Positions 54,671-63,374 of a stretch of 64,000 bases of DNA are shown here, piece by piece. Under the pieces are notes generated by a model. That model saw only the letters and a program-made list of their open reading frames with translations, did no database searches and had not been told where the DNA came from. A program made the position numbers and the translations under genes. The stretch lies in assembly GCF_001047375.1 (NCBI RefSeq), contig NZ_LFVU01000007.1:35385-99384 (forward strand), in the 5' to 3' direction. The first letter of the stretch is position 1. Each line of letters begins with the position of its first letter. The stretch comes from Clostridium cylindrosporum DSM 605 (lineage in GTDB: Bacteria; Bacillota; Clostridia; Clostridiales; Caloramatoraceae).

Positions 54671-55831
54671 CTATTTGCCCTCTAAGTTTATCTGCACTAT
54701 TTCTGACCTACTACCTATTCTTATTGGTGGTCCCCAGGTACCGTATCCTGATGAAATTACTGCGTTAAAAGAATCCTTTTTCATATAACCATAATCCAAC
54801 TCAAATATTTTGCTAGTTACTAAGTTAAAAGGAGCAAACTGTCCTCTATGTGTATGTCCAGATACCTGAAGATCAATCTTTTCATTATATGGCTCCTTTA
54901 AATCCTTTGGAGTATGATCAATAACTATAATGGGCTTAGTTTTATCTACATTTTTAAGTATAGTACTTAAATCTTTTCTTTTATTACCATACCTACTTAC
55001 TGACACATCATCTCTCCCTACTATATAAAAGCTATCATTTATAAGATTAAATTCATCTCTAAGAACCTTTACACCATTACTTTCTAATTCATTAGTTAAC
55101 TGATCTACCTTATTAGTCATAAAGTCATGATTACCTAATGCTAGGTATGTTCCATATCTACTCTTGATTTTCCCTAACCCCTCAGCTAAATTATCATCAA
55201 TAAAAGGCTGTAAATAACTATCTATTAAATCTCCAGCAATAAGTACCACATCTGGCTTAATTGTATTTACTTCATTTACCATAGTCTTTAATCTCTCTTT
55301 GCCTATATAGCTCCCAAGATGAATATCAGAAAGTAGTACAACCTTTAACTTATTATCCTTTAAATCTTTAGATAACTTTATATCATAATTTTTAACGTAG
55401 GAACTCCTACCACTCCATGTACCATAACTTAGCAATACTCCAATAAATACAATTATAAAAATGGTTATTGATAAGTTTAGTATACTGCTAAATTGATTGC
55501 CCTTAGGAAGAAAATTAAATCTTGAATTTAAAAATTTCACAATATCTATAATAGGAAAAATAAGAATTAAATAGGCTAGTATCGCTATATAATAGGAACC
55601 TACATATAATAACAAATTAGATATAAAACTAGGTAAAAAGGCTTTTAAAAGATTAGCAATAATATAGGAAAAGGCAATTATCCAAAATATTATCCAAAAT
55701 ACCTTTGTGTTTAATAGACGAATACTTTGTAATCCAATAGCTACTCTTTTACCTATGTAACGATTGACTATTATAAATAGTGATAAAAAAGCCAATATAA
55801 CTAGAATTACTTTAATATTAATGTTATTCAT
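54671..55831 (-). CDS. Membrane metallophosphoesterase
   Basis: The 386-residue protein has four or five N-terminal helices and a C-terminal calcineurin-like domain with LSDIHLGSYI, IAGDLIDS, LGNHDFM and VSGHTHRGQ, all the metal-binding motifs. It resembles YkuE/YpbG-type enzymes that act at the membrane surface on lipid or nucleotide phosphates. The ATG at 55831 follows GGGG. It lies 58 bp before the DUF3139 gene in the same direction. Confidence 0.87.
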   Translation of the reverse strand: MNNINIKVILVILAFLSLFIIVNRYIGKRVAIGLQSIRLLNTKVFWIIFWIIAFSYIIANLLKAFLPSFISNLLLYVGSYYIAILAYLILIFPIIDIVKFLNSRFNFLPKGNQFSSILNLSITIFIIVFIGVLLSYGTWSGRSSYVKNYDIKLSKDLKDNKLKVVLLSDIHLGSYIGKERLKTMVNEVNTIKPDVVLIAGDLIDSYLQPFIDDNLAEGLGKIKSRYGTYLALGNHDFMTNKVDQLTNELESNGVKVLRDEFNLINDSFYIVGRDDVSVSRYGNKRKDLSTILKNVDKTKPIIVIDHTPKDLKEPYNEKIDLQVSGHTHRGQFAPFNLVTSKIFELDYGYMKKDSFNAVISSGYGTWGPPIRIGSRSEIVQINLEGK

Positions 55832-55889
55832 ATATATCCCCATCCTCATTACTTTTTAATTTCTTTTTCCCTAATATATAAATGCCATA

Positions 55890-56627
55890 TCATAAAACAG
55901 GCTTAATATTTCCACTTTTTAATTCCTCTGCTGTTTTGCCATCTATTGAATAGAAGCCTCCTACTGTATCTAAAGTAGGTAACGAGTATCCTCCTATTGC
56001 CTTACCATCTACTATCATTACGTATAGGTTTACACCTTCCTTAGCATTAATATCTCTTTTTTGAAGTGGATGATTTCTTACCTTAAAACCCATGACTACT
56101 ACTTCCTTTCCAAAGTAATGATCAGGTTTAACTCCTTGGACACTCCACACTTGCTTATATTTAATATTATCTTTAGTATTCTTAAACATACTTCCATCTA
56201 ACTTATACCTGTCCACCTCTGCAAATAGCTTAAAAATAGTGTACCCATGTTTTTTAATATAATTCCCGGCTACTATCATATTTTTATATCCAGGACTTTC
56301 GCTATGATCATAAATTCCATCATCAAGTCTTCCTGAGGCTCCCCCTTGAGATATTTTATTATCCCTATAGGAGTATGAATATTTTACTTTAGGCTCATCT
56401 TTAAATACTACACTTATAATCCATTCTTCATAACTTAATATACGATTTATAAAATAATATTTAACCTCTATTTTACTTATATCACTCTTTTTATATCCTC
56501 TATTTTCTATTAAGTGTTTTTCCGTCATATTGTAGATTTTCTTTGTGTTAATTTGTACATATACAATTGCAATTAATATCGCTGCTATACTTAAAATTAA
56601 AATGCTCTTTTTTATCTTTATATTCAT
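55890..56627 (-). CDS. DUF3139-like membrane-anchored protein
   Basis: The 245-residue protein has an N-terminal anchor (about residues 7-26) and a domain with SWIISVVFKDEPKVKYSYSY-like spacing, short form EEWIISVVFKDEPKVKYSYS, that resembles the DUF3139 family. It is expected outside the membrane. No enzymatic motif is visible. It may share transcripts with the metallophosphoesterase gene downstream. Confidence 0.6.
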   Translation of the reverse strand: MNIKIKKSILILSIAAILIAIVYVQINTKKIYNMTEKHLIENRGYKKSDISKIEVKYYFINRILSYEEWIISVVFKDEPKVKYSYSYRDNKISQGGASGRLDDGIYDHSESPGYKNMIVAGNYIKKHGYTIFKLFAEVDRYKLDGSMFKNTKDNIKYKQVWSVQGVKPDHYFGKEVVVMGFKVRNHPLQKRDINAKEGVNLYVMIVDGKAIGGYSLPTLDTVGGFYSIDGKTAEELKSGNIKPVL

Positions 56628-56736
56628 ACTATCACCCCTTTTTATTTGATAATATTCAACTACTCTTAAATAAATTATAAACTAAAGTATAGCACACATT
56701 TTTTTTACATTATTGTCTATAACTGTATCAAACTTG

Positions 56737-56903
56737 TGTAGCCTACCTATACCAAGAGGTAAAAATTCTTATCCTAAAAAAATATCCTTAATCTTAGTGG
56801 GATACCGCCAAGGGAGGCGATTAATATATCACACTTAGACTAAGGATATTTTTATAAGCTAGAATTTCTTCTCGAAGATCTCGAGATTTATAGGCATGCT
56901 ACA
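56737..56903. repeat. Long palindromic element, copy C
   Basis: A 167-bp imperfect palindrome between tandem minus-strand genes. The outer arms pair at 12 of 15 positions (TGTAGCCTACCTATA), the inner stem at 19 of 22 (AAAAATATCCTTAATCTTAG). The internal boxes AAAAATTCTTATC (56761) and AGAATTTCTTCTCGAA (56861-56876) match those of copies A and B, although the stems differ in sequence. Confidence 0.7.
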
Positions 56904-56910
56904 TACATGA

Positions 56911-57819
56911 CTAAACTAGCAACATAATCAGTGGTAGGGTAACAGCTGAAAGAATTGTTGTAACAACCGTTATTTTAGATGCACTTTCAACATCTCCCTC
57001 ATATATCTGTGCAAATGTTACTGTAGTTGCTGCAGCTGGCATAGCAGATAAAAGTACAGATATACCTAAAATTATTCCTGTAAAACCAAGTAAACTCAAA
57101 ACTGCATATATAGCTAAAGGAGTAATTACTAATCTCATTAAAGATGCGCCGTAATACTCTATTCCCTTAAATGCCGTTTTAAGATTCACATCATAAAGGC
57201 TTACCCCTATAATTATCATTGAAAGCGGTGCCGTCATTGACCCTATAAGGCTTATTGTATTAGAAACTGCAAATGGTAACTTAATAGAGAATATAAATAT
57301 AATCATTCCTATAAATACTGCTATCATACCAGGGTTTTTAAATACCTTTTTATATAAACCCTTCCTCTTTTCTTTTTGGAAAAGCATAACTCCTACTGTC
57401 CAAAGGAAAATATTAAATACTACATTATAGATAGCTGTATAAAATACTCCCTCACTTCCATAGACACTATGAGCAAGAGGATATCCCATATATCCACAGT
57501 TAGAAAATACAGTCATAAATCTTAAAACACTTTTCTTTCCACTATCACATTTTCTAAAAAGCATTAAACTAACTAATGCTAATACTCCATGGACTATAAA
57601 TGTCAAAGCAAATAGTATTAGACCTGAACTTAGCATCTTCTGTGAAAACTTAAAGTTAAATGAGGCTATAACCATAAATGGTAAGGTAATATTAATCAAA
57701 ATCTTAGATAAACCTACATTTACCTCCTGTGATATAACCTTAAATCTTGCTGCTACATACCCTACTCCCATGATTAGAAATAGAACTATTATTTGATTTA
57801 GTATGTTAAAATATTGCAT
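56911..57819 (-). CDS. AEC-family transporter (auxin efflux carrier fold)
   Basis: The 302-residue protein has ten helices in two five-helix halves, with VGLSKILINITLPFMVIASF and ALLSAMPAAATTVTFAQIY near the C-terminus, typical of the AEC family (malate, auxin or other organic acid carriers). The substrate is not determined. The ATG follows GGAGATG. A compound hairpin lies upstream in the divergent region. Confidence 0.88.
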   Translation of the reverse strand: MQYFNILNQIIVLFLIMGVGYVAARFKVISQEVNVGLSKILINITLPFMVIASFNFKFSQKMLSSGLILFALTFIVHGVLALVSLMLFRKCDSGKKSVLRFMTVFSNCGYMGYPLAHSVYGSEGVFYTAIYNVVFNIFLWTVGVMLFQKEKRKGLYKKVFKNPGMIAVFIGMIIFIFSIKLPFAVSNTISLIGSMTAPLSMIIIGVSLYDVNLKTAFKGIEYYGASLMRLVITPLAIYAVLSLLGFTGIILGISVLLSAMPAAATTVTFAQIYEGDVESASKITVVTTILSAVTLPLIMLLV

Positions 57820-57865
57820 AAAATCATCTCCTATATTCGATTATATGACATTTAACCCATTTAAC

Positions 57866-57982
57866 AAACAGGCTATATCTAGCCTGTAATATCAAATATC
57901 CTATATATTTTTGATGAGATTAGATTACATATAAAAAAAGCAAGTTTAACACTTGCTTTTAACATAATCTAATATGTATCTT
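57866..57982. other. Compound hairpin region between divergent genes
   Basis: Two stem-loops lie upstream of the AEC gene. One is ACAGGCTA/TAGCCTGT at 57868-57887. The other (57918-57978) nests AAAGCAAGT/ACTTGCTTT inside ATTAGATTA/TAATCTAAT; on the minus strand its core ends in seven T, like a terminator. It may be a leader attenuator of the AEC gene or a small RNA. Confidence 0.4.
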
Positions 57983-58094
57983 CTTAATTATACATATTTT
58001 ATATATACTTTAAAAATACTTGTATCTTCCTAATTAACTACGCTATACTCTTATTTGTATACCGTATTAGAACTTTTAAAAGGGGAGTAGTTTT

Positions 58095-58982
58095 ATGAAA
58101 ATTAATGAAATAAAAGAAATAGAGGATGGTAGCTTATTAAATATCATCGGTCTTATAACTAACAAAGATGTAGTTAGAGAGAATGATGATAATCCTTATA
58201 TCCTATTTACAATTCAAGATGCTACAGGAAACATTACTTTCCCTGTATGTAATAGCTTTGAGTACAACAATCAATCATTTAACATAGGTGATATAGTTAA
58301 TGTAGAAGGTACTAAAAGAGACCATCGTAATAAAATTGAATTAACCAATGTAGACTTATCTAAATCAAGGGACAATATAGACATTAACATATTAGCTCCA
58401 AGTTATAATGCACCTAATGAAGTTACAGGATATTTTATCGATAAAATTAACTCCTTAGAAGAAAAATACAAGAAAATAGCTATAGCTGCTACAGGAGCAT
58501 TCGGTAGCAATGAAAAAAGATGGAATGATTTCATTACATATTCTTTCTTCGATAAAAATAACGGAGATACTAAAAAAGGACTAATTGCCCACACGGTTGG
58601 AGTATTAAAGGCTATAGATAGTATAATTGAAAATTATATAAACACTCCACTTTTCAAAAACTCTAATGATTCCATTAATAAGGATAGATTATTACTTTGC
58701 GCTATAATAGATGCTATTATGAAGGTTAAAAAATACGAATATGATACTGTTATTAGCAGAAAAGAGACCCTTCTAGATTTTGAAGTTATAGGTGCAAATT
58801 ATATAGATGATATAAATAAAGAATCAGGAAATCCATTGGCAGATGATGAACTGCAAATAATTAAGTATAGCACCTTATACTATAATGGACCTTCTGGAGA
58901 TAATGAGGCTAAAACAATTGAAGATGTATTATTAAATTGCTCAGATGAAATTGTAGGAAAAGTTGAATCAATAACATGCTAA
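58095..58982 (+). CDS. YhaM-like protein with OB-fold and degenerate HD domain
   Basis: The 295-residue protein has an N-terminal OB fold (about residues 8-95, with VNVEGTKRDH) and a C-terminal HD-superfamily domain, the plan of the 3'-5' exonuclease YhaM/Cbf1. The first histidine survives in GLIAHTVGVL, but the HD dyad seen as ILHDLGKV in YhaM is IIDAIMKV here and the later SHHG site is YYNG. Nuclease activity is therefore unlikely; it may be a nucleic-acid-binding relative. The ATG follows AAAAGGGGAG. Confidence 0.75.
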   Translation: MKINEIKEIEDGSLLNIIGLITNKDVVRENDDNPYILFTIQDATGNITFPVCNSFEYNNQSFNIGDIVNVEGTKRDHRNKIELTNVDLSKSRDNIDINILAPSYNAPNEVTGYFIDKINSLEEKYKKIAIAATGAFGSNEKRWNDFITYSFFDKNNGDTKKGLIAHTVGVLKAIDSIIENYINTPLFKNSNDSINKDRLLLCAIIDAIMKVKKYEYDTVISRKETLLDFEVIGANYIDDINKESGNPLADDELQIIKYSTLYYNGPSGDNEAKTIEDVLLNCSDEIVGKVESITC

Positions 58983-58986
58983 ACAT

Positions 58987-59021
58987 AAAAACCCTCTAAC
59001 AATTAATGTTAAAGGGTTTTT
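58987..59021 (+). terminator. Terminator of the YhaM-like gene
   Basis: AAAAACCCT and AGGGTTTTT, extended by TAACA/TGTTA with one mismatch, are followed by T. It lies six bases after the stop codon. Confidence 0.75.
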
Positions 59022-59029
59022 TGTATATT

Positions 59030-59075
59030 GCTAGGGATTGGAACCGATAGCCCACTAGCTGTTAATTAGTTTTAT
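59030..59075 (-). other. tRNA-like remnant
   Basis: Read on the minus strand, GGTTCCAATCCC resembles a tRNA T-arm loop and ACTAATTAACAGCTAGT an anticodon arm, with CTAGC before the expected 3' side. The D-arm and acceptor are not found, so it is at most a decayed tRNA piece. Confidence 0.25.
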
Positions 59076-59113
59076 CATCTAATTTCATAAAATAAAACTT
59101 TAGAGTCCATCCT

Positions 59114-60523
59114 CTATTTACTTTCTTTATATCTTATAACTTCGAACTTTTCTATGGTGTAATCATCATTAGGACTTATCACTGCTTTATTACAAGCAAT
59201 ACTTAATTGTTTATCAACAGTGTCTACTCCTTCAAGATCAGGTAATAAAAGTCCTACCCTATCTCCTTTACTAACTATAACTCCATATCTCTTTGGATCA
59301 AGCTCATCTCTACTTGCTGGTACTGCATCCATAATTACATCAACAGATATATCTACATTATCCAGTTCATAATCATCTAGAGGTGGGAATCTTGGGTCCT
59401 TAAAGGCTGCTGCTACAGTATTTCTTATTATTTCTTTGCCAACAGAATTAGTAGCTGGTAATATAGTGCCTATGCACCCTCTAAGAGAATCTAACTTCTT
59501 TAATGATACAAAAACTCCATGTTTCTGATTTAGAAGCTCACTATGTAAATTAGAGATATCCTCCATCATTTCCCCATGTTTAAAATAATACTTTAAACTT
59601 TCTCTAGCTAGATTTGTATAGGGATTTCCTTCATCTAAATTTCCCTCGTTCTTCTCCATCTTAGATCTTGTTAACATATATAGACCACTAGTTTCTATTT
59701 CTTCTCTTTGAAACTTTATAACTGCGTATCCTACTCCAAAAGGTCCTTCATATGATAGAATATCACCTTTAAATTCCTTGCCTTCTAGAGAACCTACAAG
59801 AATATTTACAGAGTTTAGTCCGCATTGTGCAGCCTCTTTAACCATAGTCTCATCCATATTAAATAATGAAGTTACATTACCATTTTCAAGATGCCATAAA
59901 ATTTCATTATCAAATTTTGCTCCATATTCTGAATAAGAATATGGTCCATCTTCCTTAAGTGCATGTGAAAGATCTCCACTTGCTATTACTACGATATTTC
60001 TTCCTAAATCCTTTGCAATGTTTTGTATCTGCATTCCAAATTTATATAGATTAATATCACCTAAAGCTGAATATGTAATGTGTACTAATTTATAGTCATT
60101 ATAATGCTTATTAACAAAATACAAAGGAACCATTGTTCCATGATCTAGACTTAAATCATGATTATACCTTCCTAGTAACTCTGTATCTACTAGGGTTGTT
60201 GGTATTTCTTCTAGCTTACAAGCATGATTTAAACTCTCATTAAATTCTCTATCTATAGGAACATCCATTTTTATATGACTACATCCAAACTGGCTTAAGT
60301 CACCTGAAATTCTATCTTCGTGAGAAATAGCTATGGCATCTGGAAATCTGGTTGCATGGGGAGTTATAACTACTATTGTCTCTGGCTTAAAATTAGCGAT
60401 TTCTTCCCCAACGGTTTTACAAGCATCTATAGTCTTCTGAATTTTTTGCTCTTCTCCCTTTCCTATGTCAGGAATAATAATTGGAGGGTGCGGCATTAAA
60501 TAATAACCTAAAATATTTTTCAT
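59114..60523 (-). CDS. MEMO/AMMECR1 fusion protein (AmmeMemoRadiSam A and B)
   Basis: The 469-residue protein joins an N-terminal MEMO/class III dioxygenase-like domain (MPHPPIIIPDIGKGE, ELLGRYNHDLSLDHGTMVPL, VIASGDLSHAL) to a C-terminal AMMECR1 domain (residues about 300-469; GVFVSLKKLDSLRGCIGTI, RDPRFPPL-type KDPRFPPLDDYEL). In other genomes these act with a radical SAM enzyme in an unknown modification system. That enzyme is not in this window. The ATG follows AAGGAG. Confidence 0.9.
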   Translation of the reverse strand: MKNILGYYLMPHPPIIIPDIGKGEEQKIQKTIDACKTVGEEIANFKPETIVVITPHATRFPDAIAISHEDRISGDLSQFGCSHIKMDVPIDREFNESLNHACKLEEIPTTLVDTELLGRYNHDLSLDHGTMVPLYFVNKHYNDYKLVHITYSALGDINLYKFGMQIQNIAKDLGRNIVVIASGDLSHALKEDGPYSYSEYGAKFDNEILWHLENGNVTSLFNMDETMVKEAAQCGLNSVNILVGSLEGKEFKGDILSYEGPFGVGYAVIKFQREEIETSGLYMLTRSKMEKNEGNLDEGNPYTNLARESLKYYFKHGEMMEDISNLHSELLNQKHGVFVSLKKLDSLRGCIGTILPATNSVGKEIIRNTVAAAFKDPRFPPLDDYELDNVDISVDVIMDAVPASRDELDPKRYGVIVSKGDRVGLLLPDLEGVDTVDKQLSIACNKAVISPNDDYTIEKFEVIRYKESK

Positions 60524-60587
60524 CTTAAGAATCTCCTTACTATATGTTTATATAATAGTATTATTTCTTAAATTCATCATATATATT

Positions 60588-60634
60588 AAAAAAACCAGGA
60601 TAATATTTTTTTAATATATTATCCTGGTTTTTTT
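60588..60634. terminator. Strong hairpin between tandem genes
   Basis: AAAAAAACCAGGATAATAT pairs perfectly with its complement across nine bases, with T-runs at both ends. It ends the EamA transcript on the minus strand. Confidence 0.85.
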
Positions 60635-60670
60635 AATATAAAATATAATATTTTGGTTAGTTCATATTTG

Positions 60671-61582
60671 CTAGTTATGAGAAATATGTTTTTTACTTGG
60701 GTTACTTAGAAGTGCTAAAGCTACTAGTACAAGTGCTATACCAATTATAGAAAGCACAGAGGGAATTTCTTTATAAATCATCAGCCCAAGCAAAGTTGCA
60801 GTTACGGGTTCACAGGATGCTAATATTGATGCACCCCCAGTATCCATATATTTTAATGAAAATGTAAATAAAACATAAGGTGCTACTGAAGCAATTAAGG
60901 CGTGCAAAAATAAAAATCCTCCTAATGATAAAGGTGACTTAATCAATGCTTTTCCTAATAGATCAAAGTCAGAGAAAAATGCCCCTCCGATAGTAGCAAA
61001 GATAAAGCTATAGGCATTTATTGTTAATGAACTATAACCTTTATTCATGGCGAAACGAGAGAATATACTGTATAGGGCATAGCCAATTCCTGAGGCAATT
61101 CCTAGCAATATACCTAATAAAGAAAAGGATGCTCCTCCATCAAATATACCGCTAACAAATACACATCCTATAAGAGCAAGAATAAGTGACTTCAACTTTA
61201 TGCTTGTGATTTTCTCACCAAATATTATCCTTGAAAGTAAAATAACAAAAATTGGAGCAGTTGCAAGAAGAATTGCAGCCAATGAAAGAGATGTTATATT
61301 AATAGCAGCATTGTAGCAATAATTAAAAAATGCCATACTAAGAATACCTGTCCCAATAAAACACCAAGAATCCTTTAGTTTAATTTTTAATAAATTTCTA
61401 TCATAGATTAACAGACCAACAACCAGCATTATCGCTGCACCGCCCATACGACTTTCCACTATTGTCATATTACTTAAGTTCAGGGTACTTAGATGCCTGA
61501 CAAAGAAACCTACCGAACCCCACATACAGCCTGCCAGAATAGCCAAAAATGGGGCAACTCGTTTTAACATTGTCTTTTCCAT
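60671..61582 (-). CDS. EamA/DMT-family transporter
   Basis: The 303-residue protein has ten helices in two EamA halves, beginning AILAGCMWGSVGFFVRHL and with GIASGIGYALYSIFSRFA in the middle and SCEPVTATLLGLMIYKE at the end, a typical DMT permease for metabolites or amino acids. Its ATG overlaps the nitroreductase stop (TAATG), so translation is coupled. Confidence 0.9.
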   Translation of the reverse strand: MEKTMLKRVAPFLAILAGCMWGSVGFFVRHLSTLNLSNMTIVESRMGGAAIMLVVGLLIYDRNLLKIKLKDSWCFIGTGILSMAFFNYCYNAAINITSLSLAAILLATAPIFVILLSRIIFGEKITSIKLKSLILALIGCVFVSGIFDGGASFSLLGILLGIASGIGYALYSIFSRFAMNKGYSSLTINAYSFIFATIGGAFFSDFDLLGKALIKSPLSLGGFLFLHALIASVAPYVLFTFSLKYMDTGGASILASCEPVTATLLGLMIYKEIPSVLSIIGIALVLVALALLSNPSKKHISHN

Positions 61583-62139
61583 TACTTATTAAATATTATA
61601 GGTTTCTTTCTATTTGGTGGTGCTAACTTAGCTTTCATATACCCTATGCTCATAGGACAAACTAGCTCATATTGTTCTGGCACATTGTATTTTCCCTTAA
61701 ATTCCTTTGTATTTAAAGTATGTTCCGCAAATCCAATCCAACAGGTTCCAATCCCCATACTATGAGCTGCTAGCATTATATTACCTGCTGCAAGGCTACA
61801 ATCATAAACATGCCAGTGTGATTCTGTATTTCCATAAATAATTAGTAGTGTGTTTGCATGATTAAAAACGCTGAACCTTGGATTAGTTAACCAACTTTCA
61901 TATTGATTTAAATAAGGATATTTCTCCATATTCTCTAAAAGATATTTCTTTGTTATTTCAGATAATGAATCTATTTCATCTTTATCTTGAATAACTACAA
62001 ATCCCCATGGCTCTTGTCCTGAACCTGTTGATGCCTTTGTGCCAAGTTTAATAATATTATTTAAAGTTTCTTCAGGTATAATCTCATCTGTATATGCACG
62101 AATACTTCTTTTACTATTAATACATTCTAAAATATCCAT
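61582..62139 (-). CDS. Nitroreductase-family flavoprotein
   Basis: The 185-residue enzyme has the FMN-binding opening CINSKRSIRAYTDEIIPEE, the STGSGQEPWGFVVIQD segment and GIGTCWIGFAEHTLN. It reduces nitro or quinone compounds with NAD(P)H. ATG 62139 follows GGGAGG by seven bases. It is cotranscribed with the EamA exporter and is divergent from the AraC regulator gene, a natural candidate for control. Confidence 0.9.
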   Translation of the reverse strand: MDILECINSKRSIRAYTDEIIPEETLNNIIKLGTKASTGSGQEPWGFVVIQDKDEIDSLSEITKKYLLENMEKYPYLNQYESWLTNPRFSVFNHANTLLIIYGNTESHWHVYDCSLAAGNIMLAAHSMGIGTCWIGFAEHTLNTKEFKGKYNVPEQYELVCPMSIGYMKAKLAPPNRKKPIIFNK

Positions 62140-62301
62140 TTTCATTCCTCCCTTCAATATAGTTTATAAAGCCTTCTATCTAATTTATCTAACTATTATT
62201 ACTTTAACTATATCCTACATATATAATTATATTATGATAAACTAGCTATAAACCATAAATATGTTGTCATAAATTAAAACTATATTAGCGAGGTTTTTAA
62301 T

Positions 62302-63195
62302 ATGCAATTAAATAGATTAAATGTTGATAGTAATTTACAGTCAGAAATGGACTATGGTTCATTTGAATTTCCCTTGGAGGTTTTTTATGATGATCTATGT
62401 AAATATGATATAGGTTTTATTCGCTGGCATTGGCATAAAGAAGTACAGTTTTCAGTTGTGAAAAAAGGTACTGTTGAATTTTTCTTTTTAGATAAGTCAT
62501 TTAAATTATCAGAGGGAAATGGGGTTTTTATTAATTCAAATATTCTTCATCAAATGAAACCAGTTACTCAAGGAAGTATTGTAATTAACATAGCCTTTAA
62601 CACTACTTTAATAGGTGGACATAAGTTATCTCTCATAGATAGGAAGTATATATACCCTATTGTAAATAATAATAATGTTCATTTTATGATTTTAGATAAT
62701 ACTATTAGCTGGAAAAAAGATATGATTACTAATTTATTTGAAATATATGATTCCTATGAAAAAAGTGATTTTGGATATGAGCTTTCAATAAAAAATTTCT
62801 TATGTAGTTTATGGTTAACTTTAGCTAAGAACTTAATTCCAAACTTAAATTTAAAATCTACAATTAACAAATATGAAGGGGAAAGAATTAAAGTGATGCT
62901 TGAGTTCATTCATAATAATTTCTCAAAGAATATTACCCTTGAAGATATCTCTCAAACGGTTCATATTAGTAAATCAGAGTGTTGTAGATGCTTTAAAAAA
63001 TACTTAAAAATGTCACCTTTTGAATACCTTATGCAGTATAGAATTATAGAAGCATCAAGTATTCTACGAAACACAAATACATCCATATCTGAAATTATGA
63101 ATCTAGTTGGTTTTAATGACCCAAGCTATTTTACAAAGGTATTTAAACGATTTACTAACTATACTCCTACTCAATATCGCAAACAGATTAAATAA
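62302..63195 (+). CDS. AraC-family transcriptional regulator
   Basis: The 297-residue regulator has an N-terminal cupin-like sensor (about residues 20-150; IRWHWHKEVQFSVVKKGTVE, with the metal-type histidines) and a C-terminal pair of helix-turn-helix motifs: NITLEDISQTVHISKSECCR and ISEIMNLVGFNDPSYFTKVF. It probably controls the divergent nitroreductase/EamA operon. The ATG follows GAGG by eight bases. Confidence 0.92.
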   Translation: MQLNRLNVDSNLQSEMDYGSFEFPLEVFYDDLCKYDIGFIRWHWHKEVQFSVVKKGTVEFFFLDKSFKLSEGNGVFINSNILHQMKPVTQGSIVINIAFNTTLIGGHKLSLIDRKYIYPIVNNNNVHFMILDNTISWKKDMITNLFEIYDSYEKSDFGYELSIKNFLCSLWLTLAKNLIPNLNLKSTINKYEGERIKVMLEFIHNNFSKNITLEDISQTVHISKSECCRCFKKYLKMSPFEYLMQYRIIEASSILRNTNTSISEIMNLVGFNDPSYFTKVFKRFTNYTPTQYRKQIK

Positions 63196-63214
63196 CTTTA
63201 AAGTTAATATAAAT

Positions 63215-63249
63215 AAAAACCCTAGAAGCTTATAACTTCTAGGGTTTTT
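63215..63249. terminator. Terminator between araC-type gene and tRNA-Arg
   Basis: A 14-bp perfect stem, AAAAACCCTAGAAG/CTTCTAGGGTTTTT, with a 7-base loop. It can end both the plus-strand regulator transcript and the minus-strand tRNA. Confidence 0.85.
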
Positions 63250-63325
63250 GGTGCGCTGAGAGGGATTCGAACCCCCGACCAACTGGTTCGTAGCCAGCTA
63301 CTCTATCCAGCTGAGCTATCAACGC
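63249..63325 (-). tRNA. tRNA-Arg (ACG)
   Basis: A 77-nt minus-strand tRNA with acceptor GCGTTGA/TCAGCGC, discriminator A and encoded CCA. The anticodon loop CTACGAA gives ACG, whose A34 is the target of TadA (encoded at 30.6 kb). The D-arm AGCTCAGCTGGATAGAGT and T-arm GGGGGTTCGAATCCCT are regular. Confidence 0.95.
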
Positions 63326-63374
63326 ATGCTCGACATATTATATTCTATCATATATCTAAGTATAAATCAATCCC

